The translations under genes were made by a program, and so were the position numbers. Below, in pieces: positions 25,044 to 34,166 of a stretch of DNA of 64,000 nt. Position 1 is the stretch's first letter. Every line of letters starts with the position of its first letter. The notes below the pieces were generated by a model. That model was given only the letters and a program-made list of their open reading frames with translations, was not told where the DNA came from and ran no database searches. Source of the DNA: Eubacterium sp. UBA3782 (GTDB taxonomy: Bacteria; Bacillota; Clostridia; Lachnospirales; Lachnospiraceae); assembly GCA_002368795.1 (NCBI GenBank), contig DFFG01000047.1, positions 287 through 64,286 on the forward strand, read 5' to 3'.

Positions 25044-25829
25044 ATGAAGGCATTGATAAAAGCGATACGAAATCTCCCAAACCACATGTTCCTGTTTCAG
25101 GAGCTGGTAAAGAGGGACTTTGAGCATAAATACAAGCGTACAGCTCTTGGCATGCTGTGGAGCGTGCTGTCGCCGCTTCTGACGCTGCTGGTCATGAAGC
25201 TGGTATTTACCGAATTCTTTGGAAGAAACACGCCCCACTACACGACATATCTGTTCGCCGGAAATATCGTTATGGGATATTACAAGGAAGCGACAAGACA
25301 GGGAATGAACAGCCTGCTGGACAACGCCAAGATCCTGACAAAGATCAATATCCCCAAATATCTCTTCCTGTTCTCAAAGATCGTGTCATCCCTGGTCAAT
25401 TTCAGCTTGACGCTGCTGGTCTTTTTCCTGTTCTGCATCATCGATCATATTCAGTTCGGCTTTCACTTTATCAGCCTGCTGTTTCCGATCGTGTGCCTGA
25501 CACTGATGAACGTGGGCGTTGGCATGATCCTGTCCGTCATGTTCGTGTTTTTCCGGGACACAAAATACCTGTATGATGTCTTCCTGACGCTGCTGACTTA
25601 TCTTTCTGCGATCTTCTATACGGTGGACCGTTTCAGTGCGAGTGTCCAGCGGGTATTTCTGGCCAACCCGGTCTACGTGTACATCAAATATTTCCGTACG
25701 GTCGTTATCGATGGGCATCTGCCCTCGCTCCCATACCACGGCCTGTGCATGTTCTATGCCCTGATCTTCCTGATCATCGGCTTTGTGATGTACCGTAAGT
25801 ACAATCACCAGTTTGTCTACTATCTCTGA
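25044..25829 (+). CDS. ABC transporter permease for polysaccharide export (Wzm-like), system 1
   Basis: 261 residues with six membrane segments of the ABC-2 type (TagG/Wzm). The N-terminal amphipathic part FLFQELVKRDFEHKYKRTAL and the LGMLWSVLSPLLTLLVMKLV helix are typical. It exports lipid-linked glycan across the membrane together with the ATPase that follows. GGAG lies before the ATG. The 115-nt gap upstream has two small hairpins (GCCGGA/TCCGGC and CCGCC/GGCGG) but no T run. Confidence 0.9.
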   Translation: MKALIKAIRNLPNHMFLFQELVKRDFEHKYKRTALGMLWSVLSPLLTLLVMKLVFTEFFGRNTPHYTTYLFAGNIVMGYYKEATRQGMNSLLDNAKILTKINIPKYLFLFSKIVSSLVNFSLTLLVFFLFCIIDHIQFGFHFISLLFPIVCLTLMNVGVGMILSVMFVFFRDTKYLYDVFLTLLTYLSAIFYTVDRFSASVQRVFLANPVYVYIKYFRTVVIDGHLPSLPYHGLCMFYALIFLIIGFVMYRKYNHQFVYYL

Positions 25830-25858
25830 TGCCTATGCCCTGTGAGGGAGGAATGAAA

Positions 25859-26821
25859 ATGGCAGTTATCGAATGTGATCATGTCAGTATCCGGTATATT
25901 ACCGGTGATCTGAAATCCATCGGTCTGAAAGAATATGTGATCCGGCACCTGACCGGCAATTACCATATAAAGGAGTTCTGGGCAGACAGGGATATCACCT
26001 TTTCCCTGGAAAAGGGAGATATGCTTGGAATTATCGGTTCCAACGGAGCGGGAAAAAGTACGCTGCTGAAGGCGATCACCGGCATCCTTCTGCCAAAGGA
26101 AGGGACTGTCCGGACCAGAGGCACGATCGCCGCTCTTCTGGAGCTGTCCAGCGGTTTTGACAACGACATGACGGTACGGGAAAATGCCTATCTTCGCGGA
26201 GCGATGCTGGGCTATTCCCGCAAGTTCATGGATGAAAAGTACCCGGAGATCATCGCTTTTGCCGAGCTGGAGGAATTCCAGGACTATGCCTTCAAGCAGC
26301 TCTCCAGCGGTATGAAGAGCCGGCTGGCATTCTCCATCGCCTGCCTCGTGGATCCGGATATCCTGATCCTGGATGAGGTCCTGAGTGTGGGAGACGGTGC
26401 GTTCCGCAAGAAAAGCGGCGACCGGATGAAACAGATCCTGGCCGGCGGCATCACAGGCCTTCTGGTCTCGCATTCCATCGAGCAGGTCAGGGAACTGTGC
26501 AATAAGGTACTGTGGATCGATCACGGAAATCAGGTCGCATTTTCGGATGATGTCGAGCTGTACTGCGATGCCTACAGTGAATTTCTGGAGACCAAAAAGC
26601 TGCCGAAGAGCGATGAGGATGTGCATGCTCTGGCGGCGCAGTATCAGGTGCGTATGCAGGCGGAAAAAGAAAAAAAGAATGCCCGGGAAGCAAAGAAGCT
26701 GGAGAAGATCCTGGAGAAGGGGGATTCCGATTCCGCTCTCAAGGCTGCTGTACGGATCATTTCCCGCCAGGAGCCTGAGCTGCTGAACGCAGACAGGATG
26801 AAGGAGCTCGGACTGGCCTGA
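25859..26821 (+). CDS. ABC transporter ATP-binding protein (Wzt/TagH-like), system 1
   Basis: 320 residues. ABC motifs: Walker A GSNGAGKST, signature QLSSGMKSRLAF, Walker B ILILDEVLS and switch His in VSHSIE. The long N-terminal stretch before Walker A is typical of polysaccharide exporters. The last ~85 residues are charged and helical rather than a carbohydrate-binding Wzt C-terminal domain, unlike system 2. ATG 25859 has GGAGG with a 7-nt spacer; 25853 is a less well spaced alternative. Confidence 0.92.
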   Translation: MAVIECDHVSIRYITGDLKSIGLKEYVIRHLTGNYHIKEFWADRDITFSLEKGDMLGIIGSNGAGKSTLLKAITGILLPKEGTVRTRGTIAALLELSSGFDNDMTVRENAYLRGAMLGYSRKFMDEKYPEIIAFAELEEFQDYAFKQLSSGMKSRLAFSIACLVDPDILILDEVLSVGDGAFRKKSGDRMKQILAGGITGLLVSHSIEQVRELCNKVLWIDHGNQVAFSDDVELYCDAYSEFLETKKLPKSDEDVHALAAQYQVRMQAEKEKKNAREAKKLEKILEKGDSDSALKAAVRIISRQEPELLNADRMKELGLA

Positions 26822-26876
26822 CGGCAGGATAGGCAAAGACAGGGGCAGCAGGATATACCGCAAGAAGCACCAATTC

Positions 26877-26905
26877 TTGTATTGTTCGGCTGTATATGGT
26901 AAAAT
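26877..26905 (+). promoter_or_regulatory. Promoter of the second LCP gene
   Basis: TTGTAT (26877-26882), 17-bp spacer, TAAAAT (26900-26905), 72 nt before the ATG. The spacing and -35 match the promoter at 14485-14513. Confidence 0.65.
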
Positions 26906-26977
26906 TATCTGTATTTTACTTGCAGATCTCGACCTGAAGAGCAGGCAGAGAGATGAAAACAAGGGAGCGAAGAGAAA

Positions 26978-28468
26978 ATGAGGAAAAAGGGCAATGGAAA
27001 TGTTTCGATTGTCATTTTCATAATCATGCTTCTGGTGGCTGTCGCGATCGGCGGTTTTCTGATGCTGAGCAGCATGCTGAATTCCATCGGGAGGATATCC
27101 ACCAGGCCAGGCGATGTCATCGCTGCCTCGATGGAGTCTTTTGAAGTAACGACCAGCGAGCCGGACACTCTGGTGGCGGAGGAGATCGACTTTAATGCGG
27201 ACAACATCGCGGTAATGAGAGACAACGATATCAAGAATATTCTTCTGATCGGTCAGGATATGCGTTCCACCAGTTCAGAGTCTCGGCAGCGGTCGGATAC
27301 GATGATCATCTGCAGCATCAATACAAAGACCAATGAGATCAGCCTGACCTCTCTGATGCGGGATATGTATGTGCACATCCCCGGCTACAGCGACAACAAG
27401 ATGAATGCGGCGTACTATTTTGGCGGCATCGAGCTGCTGGATCAGACCGTAAAGGATAATTTCGGCATCGAGGTCGACGGGAATGTTGTCGTCGATCTGG
27501 AGGCTTTTGTCAGTGCCGTTACCCAGGTAGGATCGCTGGAGATCGAGCTGAATGAAGAAGAAGCCCAATATATGAATGAGAATCCAGGGCTTGGCCTCAC
27601 GATGGATCCGGAGGAAGCGCTGGAGAAGGGTGTAGATATCGAGCTCTGGAACCTGGAGGCAGGCAAGAACGAGCTGAATTCGGCCCAGCTTCTCTGCTAC
27701 TGCAGGATGCGTTATGTGGGCAACTCCGACTGGGAGCGGACCGAACGCCAGCGCAAGGTCCTGATGGCTGCCTTCAAAAAGGTTAAGAGCAGCGGCTACG
27801 GAAAGATGATCCGGATGGCAAAGGCAGTGATCCCCTACGTGCTGACGGATATGACAAATTCGGAGATCCTGTCCTATGTAAAGACCGTTGCTGTCAATGA
27901 TATCTCGGTGATCAACAGCTACAGACTTCCGGTCGAAGGACATTATACCAGCGGAACGATCAACGGTATGTCGGTGCTGATCCCGGATCTTACGATGAAT
28001 TCCCAGTATCTGAAAAACTATATTTACGGAACAGAGATCGATGAATCGCTTGCCCTGAATCCGGAATATACGGCAGAGACGGATGACGGATCCGAAACGG
28101 GATCCGATTATACATACGATGGCGGGGGAGAGACCTGGTATCAGGAGGAGACCTGGTATCAGGAGGACTACAATACATATACCGTGCCGGAGACCCCGCA
28201 GGATACTTCCGGTTATTCCTATGTTCAGGAGGAAACGACGCAGGCGGAATCCGTCACCTATGATGCAGGCATGGAACAGCCTGCCCAGAGCATTTCCGTG
28301 CTGGACAGCCAGCAGACAGCCACGCCAGATCCGGCGCCGGCACCGGCTGAACCGGGCCCCGCTCCGGCAGATACAGGCGCAGTCGATGCAGGGACGGATC
28401 CCGGCACAGCGGATCAGGCAGGTGCAGCCGCGGCAGGAGAAGGAGCAGCAGAAGGTATGGCCGGCTGA
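26978..28468 (+). CDS. LytR-CpsA-Psr (LCP) family glycopolymer transferase
   Basis: 496 residues. One N-terminal membrane anchor (VSIVIFIIMLLVAVAIGGFL) and an external LCP domain at about 85-350 with ILLIGQDMR, RSDTMIICSINTKTNEISL, SLMRDMYVHIPGY and RMRYVGNSDWERTERQRK. These enzymes join polyprenyl-linked glycans to peptidoglycan. The C-terminal ~130 residues are low complexity: a YQEE repeat, then Pro/Ala-rich sequence, probably a wall-spanning tail. It differs from the lipoprotein-type LCP at 3024 in having a normal anchor. It has its own promoter and leads the following glycan genes. Confidence 0.92.
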   Translation: MRKKGNGNVSIVIFIIMLLVAVAIGGFLMLSSMLNSIGRISTRPGDVIAASMESFEVTTSEPDTLVAEEIDFNADNIAVMRDNDIKNILLIGQDMRSTSSESRQRSDTMIICSINTKTNEISLTSLMRDMYVHIPGYSDNKMNAAYYFGGIELLDQTVKDNFGIEVDGNVVVDLEAFVSAVTQVGSLEIELNEEEAQYMNENPGLGLTMDPEEALEKGVDIELWNLEAGKNELNSAQLLCYCRMRYVGNSDWERTERQRKVLMAAFKKVKSSGYGKMIRMAKAVIPYVLTDMTNSEILSYVKTVAVNDISVINSYRLPVEGHYTSGTINGMSVLIPDLTMNSQYLKNYIYGTEIDESLALNPEYTAETDDGSETGSDYTYDGGGETWYQEETWYQEDYNTYTVPETPQDTSGYSYVQEETTQAESVTYDAGMEQPAQSISVLDSQQTATPDPAPAPAEPGPAPADTGAVDAGTDPGTADQAGAAAAGEGAAEGMAG

Positions 28469-28500
28469 AAGTCAAAAATATATGATGAAGCAGGTTCTAT

Positions 28501-29883
28501 ATGGAAGATAAAAAAGTAACGCATACCGCGAGGACGGTTCTGCGTCTGTGGAATACCGGATGGTTTGCCTTTGTCTGGATCCTGTATTACAACCAGTTCA
28601 TGTTCGATCATTATATCGTGCTGGGCGCGATATTCAGTATCTTTACGTTTTTCCTTATCTACACTGCTCTTTGCAGTGTATACAAGGCCTTCCGGATCGC
28701 GTCTACAGATGTTGGAGAGATCGTTTTCTCACAGTTTGTCTCCTTTGGAGCGGCAGATCTGATTCTTTATATTGAGTGCTGTCTGATCTACAACCAGCTC
28801 AGGAATCTTCTGCCTGGATTGTGTATCGTCTTTATCCAGCTGGCCGGCACGATGCTGATCACCCTGGCGACCAAGCGGTATTTCATGAAGCATGTGCCGC
28901 CGCAGACGACGCTGCTGGTCTACGGAAGCGAAATGAGCCGGCGGGATGCAGAGGGCTTCGTAAAACGTCTGCTCTATAAATATCGGCATCTGTTCAACGT
29001 TATTTACATCGTCCCTGAGGAGATCAGCGACGAGACATTCCTTCAGCGGATCCGGGAGACAGAGACCCTGATCATGTACAATGTCTCCTCCGAGGCCAGG
29101 CATAAGTACACTTCGGCAGCGCTGGAAAACAAGAAAAACTTCTACTTTACGCCGGATATCGAGGATATTCTGGAATTTGGCTGTGAGCCGAAGCATCTGC
29201 TCGACACGCCGATCATGAAATATGAATACCGCTATGAAAACCGCCGCAAGCAGGTCATCAAGCGGTGCATGGACATCTTCTTTTCTCTGTTTTTTATCAT
29301 CCTGTTCTCGCCGCTGATGCTGGTGGTGGCCATCTGTATTCACCGGGAGGACGGCGGGCCCGTCTTCTTCCGGCAGACCAGATGCACCAAGGGCGGAAAA
29401 ACCTTTGAGATCATGAAATTCCGCAGTATGGTGGTGGATGCAGAGAAAGACGGCGTAAAGCCTTCGACAGACCATGACGACCGGATCACGAAGGTCGGCG
29501 CGGTGATCCGCAAGTACCGGATCGATGAGCTGCCCCAGTTCTTCAATATTCTGAAGGGCGAGATGAGCTTTGTGGGCCCGCGGCCGGAGCGTGTGGAGCA
29601 TGTGGAGCTGTACACAAAGACCCTGCCGGAGTTCAAATACCGGATGGCCGTCAAGGGAGGCCTGACCGGTTATGCCCAGGTTTATGGCAAGTACAACACC
29701 TCTGCCTATGACAAGCTGCTGCTGGATCTCATGTATATCGAGAACCAGTCGACGCTCCTGGATCTGAAGATCTTTCTGCTGACTCTGCGGACGGTGTTCC
29801 AGAAGGAGAGTACAGAAGGATTTTCCGAGGAGACAAGCGAGGAAATGAACAAGGAGTCCAGACAGGAAAAAGAGGATCAATGA
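28501..29883 (+). CDS. Undecaprenyl-phosphate sugar phosphotransferase (initiating transferase)
   Basis: 460 residues, large polyprenol phosphate-sugar transferase type (WbaP/CpsE/EpsL-like). Four N-terminal membrane segments, a CoA-binding-like middle domain, then the catalytic domain from about residue 255: KRCMDIFFSLFFIILFSPLM, DGGPVFFRQTR, FEIMKFRSM, RKYRIDELPQFFNIL and SFVGPRPER. It moves a sugar-1-phosphate from a UDP sugar onto undecaprenyl phosphate, the first step in repeat-unit assembly. The sugar cannot be read from the sequence. It overlaps the following GT by ATGA. Confidence 0.93.
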   Translation: MEDKKVTHTARTVLRLWNTGWFAFVWILYYNQFMFDHYIVLGAIFSIFTFFLIYTALCSVYKAFRIASTDVGEIVFSQFVSFGAADLILYIECCLIYNQLRNLLPGLCIVFIQLAGTMLITLATKRYFMKHVPPQTTLLVYGSEMSRRDAEGFVKRLLYKYRHLFNVIYIVPEEISDETFLQRIRETETLIMYNVSSEARHKYTSAALENKKNFYFTPDIEDILEFGCEPKHLLDTPIMKYEYRYENRRKQVIKRCMDIFFSLFFIILFSPLMLVVAICIHREDGGPVFFRQTRCTKGGKTFEIMKFRSMVVDAEKDGVKPSTDHDDRITKVGAVIRKYRIDELPQFFNILKGEMSFVGPRPERVEHVELYTKTLPEFKYRMAVKGGLTGYAQVYGKYNTSAYDKLLLDLMYIENQSTLLDLKIFLLTLRTVFQKESTEGFSEETSEEMNKESRQEKEDQ

Positions 29884-31025
29884 AGATCGCCATCGTGACA
29901 CATTCATCTACATACGAAAACCGGGCGGAAGCAGTCGGCCGGTTTTTTGAAAACCGCGGAGATGAGGTGACATGGTTCTTTTCAGATTTTGATCACCAGA
30001 AGCGAATGACGCTGCAGCGGGAGAAGCGGGATCATGTGTACCTTCATATGGCGCCCTATACCAGAAATCTCTCGCTGAAGCGTCTTTCTAGTATACATCG
30101 GTTTGCGGCAGATACGGAAAAGGTGCTGCTGGAACAAAAGCCGGATCTGATCTATTTTCTGGTGCCGGCAAATTCCTTTGTCCCTGCAGCAGAACGGCTC
30201 AGGAAAAGAATCGGGTGCAGGATCGTGCTTGATCTGATCGATCTGTGGCCCGAGTCGCTCCCGGTAAAAGGCATTGACTTCCTTCCCCCGATCCGATACT
30301 GGAGAGGGCTGAGACAGAAGCATCTGGGCTGCGCAGACGTCATTCTGACGGAATGCCGCTACTATCGGGAGAGAATTTCTCTTCCCGAAGACAGGACCTT
30401 TACGCTATACTGGTATAAAGAAAGCAGTGGCGAAGGTATACAGGAGAAAGACCGGAAAGACACCGATCCGATCGCTCTGCCCCAGGATGGGCCCCTTCGC
30501 ATTGCCTACATGGGCTCGATCAACCACATCATCGATCCGGAAAGGATCGCCGCCATTCTGGCTGAAATCCAAAAGCGGCGGCATGTCTTCCTGGAGGTGA
30601 TCGGTGAGGGAGAGGGCCGGGAACATTTCCTGAAATGCCTTGCGGAGGCCGGGATCGAATACCGCTATCATGGGGCCATATACGACGAGGAGAGAAAAAA
30701 TACCATTTTGTCCTCCTGCGCCTTTGGCCTGAATATCATGAAAACGCGGGTCAATGTCGGCCTGACCATGAAATCCATCGATTATCTGTACTGCGGACTC
30801 CCGCTGATCAACAACATTCCCGGTGATACCTGGGAGCTGATCGAGGAAGAGCAGTTTGGGATAAATGTAAAAGAGGGGGATCTGGCGGGGGCTGCCGACG
30901 CCATATGCGCGCATGCGGCAGATGGCAGGATGCGCTCTGCAGCCAGAGAAGCCTGGAAAAGATATTTTTCGAGGGAAGCCTTTGAGGCATCCCTGGAGCA
31001 TGCAGCGAAAATTCTGGAGGAATAA
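29880..31025 (+). CDS. Glycosyltransferase, GT4-like (GT-B fold)
   Basis: 381 residues. An N-terminal Rossmann-like domain (KIAIVTHSSTYENRAEAVGR, then DLIYFLVPANSFVPAA) and a C-terminal nucleotide-sugar domain with RIAYMGSINHIIDPERI, VIGEGEGREHF and FGLNIMKTRVNVGLTMK. The usual E-x7-E motif is not obvious. It overlaps the initiating transferase and is 5 nt from rmlA, so it probably adds an early sugar of the repeat unit. Confidence 0.82.
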   Translation: MKIAIVTHSSTYENRAEAVGRFFENRGDEVTWFFSDFDHQKRMTLQREKRDHVYLHMAPYTRNLSLKRLSSIHRFAADTEKVLLEQKPDLIYFLVPANSFVPAAERLRKRIGCRIVLDLIDLWPESLPVKGIDFLPPIRYWRGLRQKHLGCADVILTECRYYRERISLPEDRTFTLYWYKESSGEGIQEKDRKDTDPIALPQDGPLRIAYMGSINHIIDPERIAAILAEIQKRRHVFLEVIGEGEGREHFLKCLAEAGIEYRYHGAIYDEERKNTILSSCAFGLNIMKTRVNVGLTMKSIDYLYCGLPLINNIPGDTWELIEEEQFGINVKEGDLAGAADAICAHAADGRMRSAAREAWKRYFSREAFEASLEHAAKILEE

Positions 31026-31030
31026 ATGAT

Positions 31031-31936
31031 ATGAAGGGTATTATTCTGGCCGGAGGGTCAGGCACAAGACTGTATCCGCTGACAAAGGTGACATCCAAAC
31101 AGCTGCTCCCGGTATATGACAAGCCGATGATCTACTATCCCCTTTCCGTGCTGATGAATGCAGGAATCCGGGATATCCTGATCATCTCGACGCCGGCAGA
31201 TACGCCCAGGTTTGAGGCGCTGCTCGGTGACGGCCATGAATATGGGATCACGCTGCAGTACAAGGTCCAGCCCTCTCCCGATGGTCTTGCCCAGGCATTC
31301 ATCATCGGTGAAGAATTTATCGGAAAGGATTCCGTGGCCATGGTGCTCGGCGACAACATTTTTGCCGGCCATGGACTGAAAAAACGGCTGAAGGCAGCGG
31401 TTGAAAATGCGGAGAGCGGCAAGGGCGCGACCGTTTTTGGCTATTATGTGGACGATCCCGAGCGTTTCGGCATCGTGGAATTCGATGAGAACGGGAGAGC
31501 CATCTCCATCGAGGAAAAACCCGCAAAGCCAAAGAGCAATTACTGCGTAACAGGCCTGTATTTCTATGACAACCGGGTCGTGGAATACGCCAGGGACCTG
31601 AAGCCGTCCGCCAGAGGAGAACTGGAGATCACCGATCTGAACCGGATCTACCTGGAAAACGGAGAGCTGAATGTGGAGCTGCTCGGCCAGGGCTTTACCT
31701 GGCTGGATACCGGGACCCACGAGAGTCTTGCGGACGCCACAAACTTCGTCAAGACCATGGAGCAGCATCAGCACAGAAAGATCGCCTGCCTGGAGGAGAT
31801 CGCGTACCTTAACGGCTGGATCACCAGAGAAAAACTGCTGGAGGAGGTCGAGGTGCTGAAAAAGAACCAGTACGGTCAGTATCTCCTGGATGTGCTGGCG
31901 GGCAAATATGTGGACATACTTGAGAAGAAAAAATGA
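31031..31936 (+). CDS. rmlA: Glucose-1-phosphate thymidylyltransferase
   Basis: 301 residues. RmlA makes dTDP-glucose from glucose-1-phosphate and dTTP. Hallmarks: the N-terminal MKGIILAGGSGTRLYPLTKV, KQLLPVYDKPMIYYPLSVLM, ALGDNIF-type VMVLGDNIFAGHG, IEEKPAKPKSNYCVTGLYFYD and TWLDTGTHESL. Length is as expected. It heads the rmlA-B-D run of dTDP-rhamnose synthesis. Confidence 0.97.
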   Translation: MKGIILAGGSGTRLYPLTKVTSKQLLPVYDKPMIYYPLSVLMNAGIRDILIISTPADTPRFEALLGDGHEYGITLQYKVQPSPDGLAQAFIIGEEFIGKDSVAMVLGDNIFAGHGLKKRLKAAVENAESGKGATVFGYYVDDPERFGIVEFDENGRAISIEEKPAKPKSNYCVTGLYFYDNRVVEYARDLKPSARGELEITDLNRIYLENGELNVELLGQGFTWLDTGTHESLADATNFVKTMEQHQHRKIACLEEIAYLNGWITREKLLEEVEVLKKNQYGQYLLDVLAGKYVDILEKKK

Positions 31937-31943
31937 TGGCGCA

Positions 31944-32015
31944 GCAGATGTGCCCGCCGCAAAGCGGATCCGCAAAGCAGACAGACGGATCCGGGACTTT
32001 TGCGGGGCATACTGC
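31944..32015 (+). other. Long intergenic hairpin between rmlA and rmlB
   Basis: An inner self-complementary CGGATCCG pair (31965-31972 with 31986-31993), a CCGCAAA/TTTGCGG helix outside it, then GCAG-TGTGCC with GGCATACTGC. There is no T run, so it is more likely an RNA processing or stability element than a terminator. Confidence 0.45.
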
Positions 32016-32060
32016 ATGGCAGTTCTGAATCTATCGGACAGGATATAGGAGAAACGAGAT

Positions 32061-33092
32061 ATGAATATCATTGTAACCGGCGGTGCCGGATTCATCGGAA
32101 GCAACTTTGTTTTTCACATGCTGGACAAATATCCGGATTACCGGATCGTCTGCCTGGATGCCCTTACCTATGCGGGAAATCTTTCGACCCTTGCACCGGT
32201 CATGGACAATCCAAATTTCCGCTTTGTGAAGCTGGATATCTGTGACAGAGAGGGCGTATACCGCCTGTTTGAGGAGGAGCATCCGGACATCGTCGTCAAT
32301 TTTGCCGCAGAGTCCCATGTAGATCGCTCGATCGAAAATCCGGAGATCTTCCTGCAGACCAACATCATCGGCACAGCCGTTCTGATGGATGCCTGCCGCA
32401 AATATGGGATCACAAGGTACCACCAGGTCAGCACGGATGAGGTCTACGGCGATCTGCCCATCGACCGTCCGGACCTGTTCTTTACCGAGAATACGCCGCT
32501 CCATACCTCAAGCCCGTACAGCAGCTCAAAAGCATCCGCTGACCTGCTGGTCATGGCGTATCACCGGACCTTTGGACTGCCGGTCACCATCAGCCGCTGC
32601 TCCAACAACTACGGCCCCTACCAGTTCCCCGAGAAGCTGATCCCGCTGATGATCGCCAACGCGCTTGCAGACAAGCCCCTTCCGGTCTACGGTGAGGGTC
32701 TGAATGTCCGTGACTGGCTCTATGTCGAGGATCACTGCAAGGCCATCGACCTGATCATCCACAAGGGCAGAGTCGGCGAGGTCTACAACATCGGCGGACA
32801 CAATGAGATGAAGAACATCGAGATCGTAAAGCTGATCTGCGAGGCCCTCGGCAAGCCGGAGAGCCTGATCACCCATGTGACCGACAGAAAGGGACACGAT
32901 CAGCGCTATGCCATCGATCCGGCCAAGATCCACAGCGAGCTCGGCTGGCTGCCGGAGACCATGTTCCGGGACGGCATCAAGAAGACGATCCAGTGGTATC
33001 TGGACAACCGCACCTGGTGGGAGACCATCATCAGCGGTGAATACCAGAACTACTATGAGAAGATGTATGGACAGAAGAAAGTAATCGACTGA
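32061..33092 (+). CDS. rmlB: dTDP-glucose 4,6-dehydratase
   Basis: 343 residues. Makes dTDP-4-keto-6-deoxyglucose, the branch point for rhamnose and for the 4-amino sugar made by the RffA-like enzyme at 51036. Short-chain dehydrogenase features: TGGAGFIGSNFVFHML, AAESHVDRSIE, STDEVYGDL, catalytic YSSSKASAD, and SNNYGPYQFPEKLIPL. AGGAG lies before the ATG. Confidence 0.97.
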   Translation: MNIIVTGGAGFIGSNFVFHMLDKYPDYRIVCLDALTYAGNLSTLAPVMDNPNFRFVKLDICDREGVYRLFEEEHPDIVVNFAAESHVDRSIENPEIFLQTNIIGTAVLMDACRKYGITRYHQVSTDEVYGDLPIDRPDLFFTENTPLHTSSPYSSSKASADLLVMAYHRTFGLPVTISRCSNNYGPYQFPEKLIPLMIANALADKPLPVYGEGLNVRDWLYVEDHCKAIDLIIHKGRVGEVYNIGGHNEMKNIEIVKLICEALGKPESLITHVTDRKGHDQRYAIDPAKIHSELGWLPETMFRDGIKKTIQWYLDNRTWWETIISGEYQNYYEKMYGQKKVID

Positions 33093-33170
33093 GCAGAAGC
33101 GGCAAATGCAGGTGCGCCTCGCGTTCCTGATACAGCACGCTCGCTGCGCAAGCCTCATTGGAGCGAAAAG

Positions 33171-34127
33171 ATGAAAGTATTTGTGACCGGAGTCAATGGC
33201 CAGCTGGGCCATGATGTGATCAATGAACTTGCCGGCCGCGGCATCGAGGCCGTCGGCAGCGATATTACCCCGGCATATGCCGGTGCAGACGACGGATCGG
33301 CGGTAACAGCTGCGCCCTATGTGCAGATGGATATCACCGATGCTGCCCTGGTGGAGCAGACGATCCGCGGCATCTGCCCGGACACCGTGATCCACTGTGC
33401 TGCCTGGACTGCCGTAGATGCAGCCGAGGATGAGGAAAACCGGGATAAGGTCATTGCCATCAATGCCGGCGGAACAGAAAATATCGCAAAAGCCTGCAAG
33501 GCGGTCGATGCAAAGATGGTCTATATCAGCACCGATTATGTCTTTAACGGCCAGGGGACAGAACCCTGGAAGCCGGACTGCAGGGATTATGCGCCGCTGT
33601 CTGTCTACGGACAGACAAAGCTGGACGGTGAGCTTGCCGTTTCCTCCATCCTGGAGAAGTATTTTATCGTACGCATTGCCTGGGTCTTTGGCGTCAGCGG
33701 GAAAAACTTTATCAAGACAATGCTGAATGTCGGGCGGAAGTATCCCGAGGTACGAGTCGTCAATGATCAGATCGGGACGCCTACCTATACCTACGATCTG
33801 GCAAGGCTGCTTGTCGATATGATCGGTACGGAAAAGTATGGATATTATCATGCCACCAACAGTGAGGTGCCCGGCGATCAGGACTATACAGCGGAGGGCT
33901 GCCGGACAGGCTACATTTCCTGGTATGACTTCACCAGGGAGATCTACCGGCAGGCCGGACTAAGCACAAAAGTCACCCCGGTGACGACAGAGGAATATGG
34001 ACTCTCCAAGGCAGCCAGACCGGCCAACAGCCGGCTTGACAAGACAAAACTGGCAGAAGCCGGCTTTGTGCCGCTGCCTACCTGGCAGGATGCACTCAGG
34101 CGCTATCTGCAGGTCATTGGAGAATAA
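33171..34127 (+). CDS. rmlD: dTDP-4-dehydrorhamnose reductase
   Basis: 318 residues. Last step to dTDP-L-rhamnose. Seen are VTGVNGQLGHDVINEL, HCAAWTAVDAAEDE, ISTDYVFNGQG, YGQTKLDGE (catalytic Tyr and Lys) and RIAWVFGVSGKNFIKTML. It contains a modest insert (DDGSAVTAAPY) after the second strand. It lies 78 nt after rmlB and shares its direction; the gap holds a weak TGCGC/GCGCA hairpin only. Confidence 0.95.
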   Translation: MKVFVTGVNGQLGHDVINELAGRGIEAVGSDITPAYAGADDGSAVTAAPYVQMDITDAALVEQTIRGICPDTVIHCAAWTAVDAAEDEENRDKVIAINAGGTENIAKACKAVDAKMVYISTDYVFNGQGTEPWKPDCRDYAPLSVYGQTKLDGELAVSSILEKYFIVRIAWVFGVSGKNFIKTMLNVGRKYPEVRVVNDQIGTPTYTYDLARLLVDMIGTEKYGYYHATNSEVPGDQDYTAEGCRTGYISWYDFTREIYRQAGLSTKVTPVTTEEYGLSKAARPANSRLDKTKLAEAGFVPLPTWQDALRRYLQVIGE

Positions 34128-34166
34128 ACGGACAGGACCAGGGATCAGGGCCGGAGATTACGGAAG

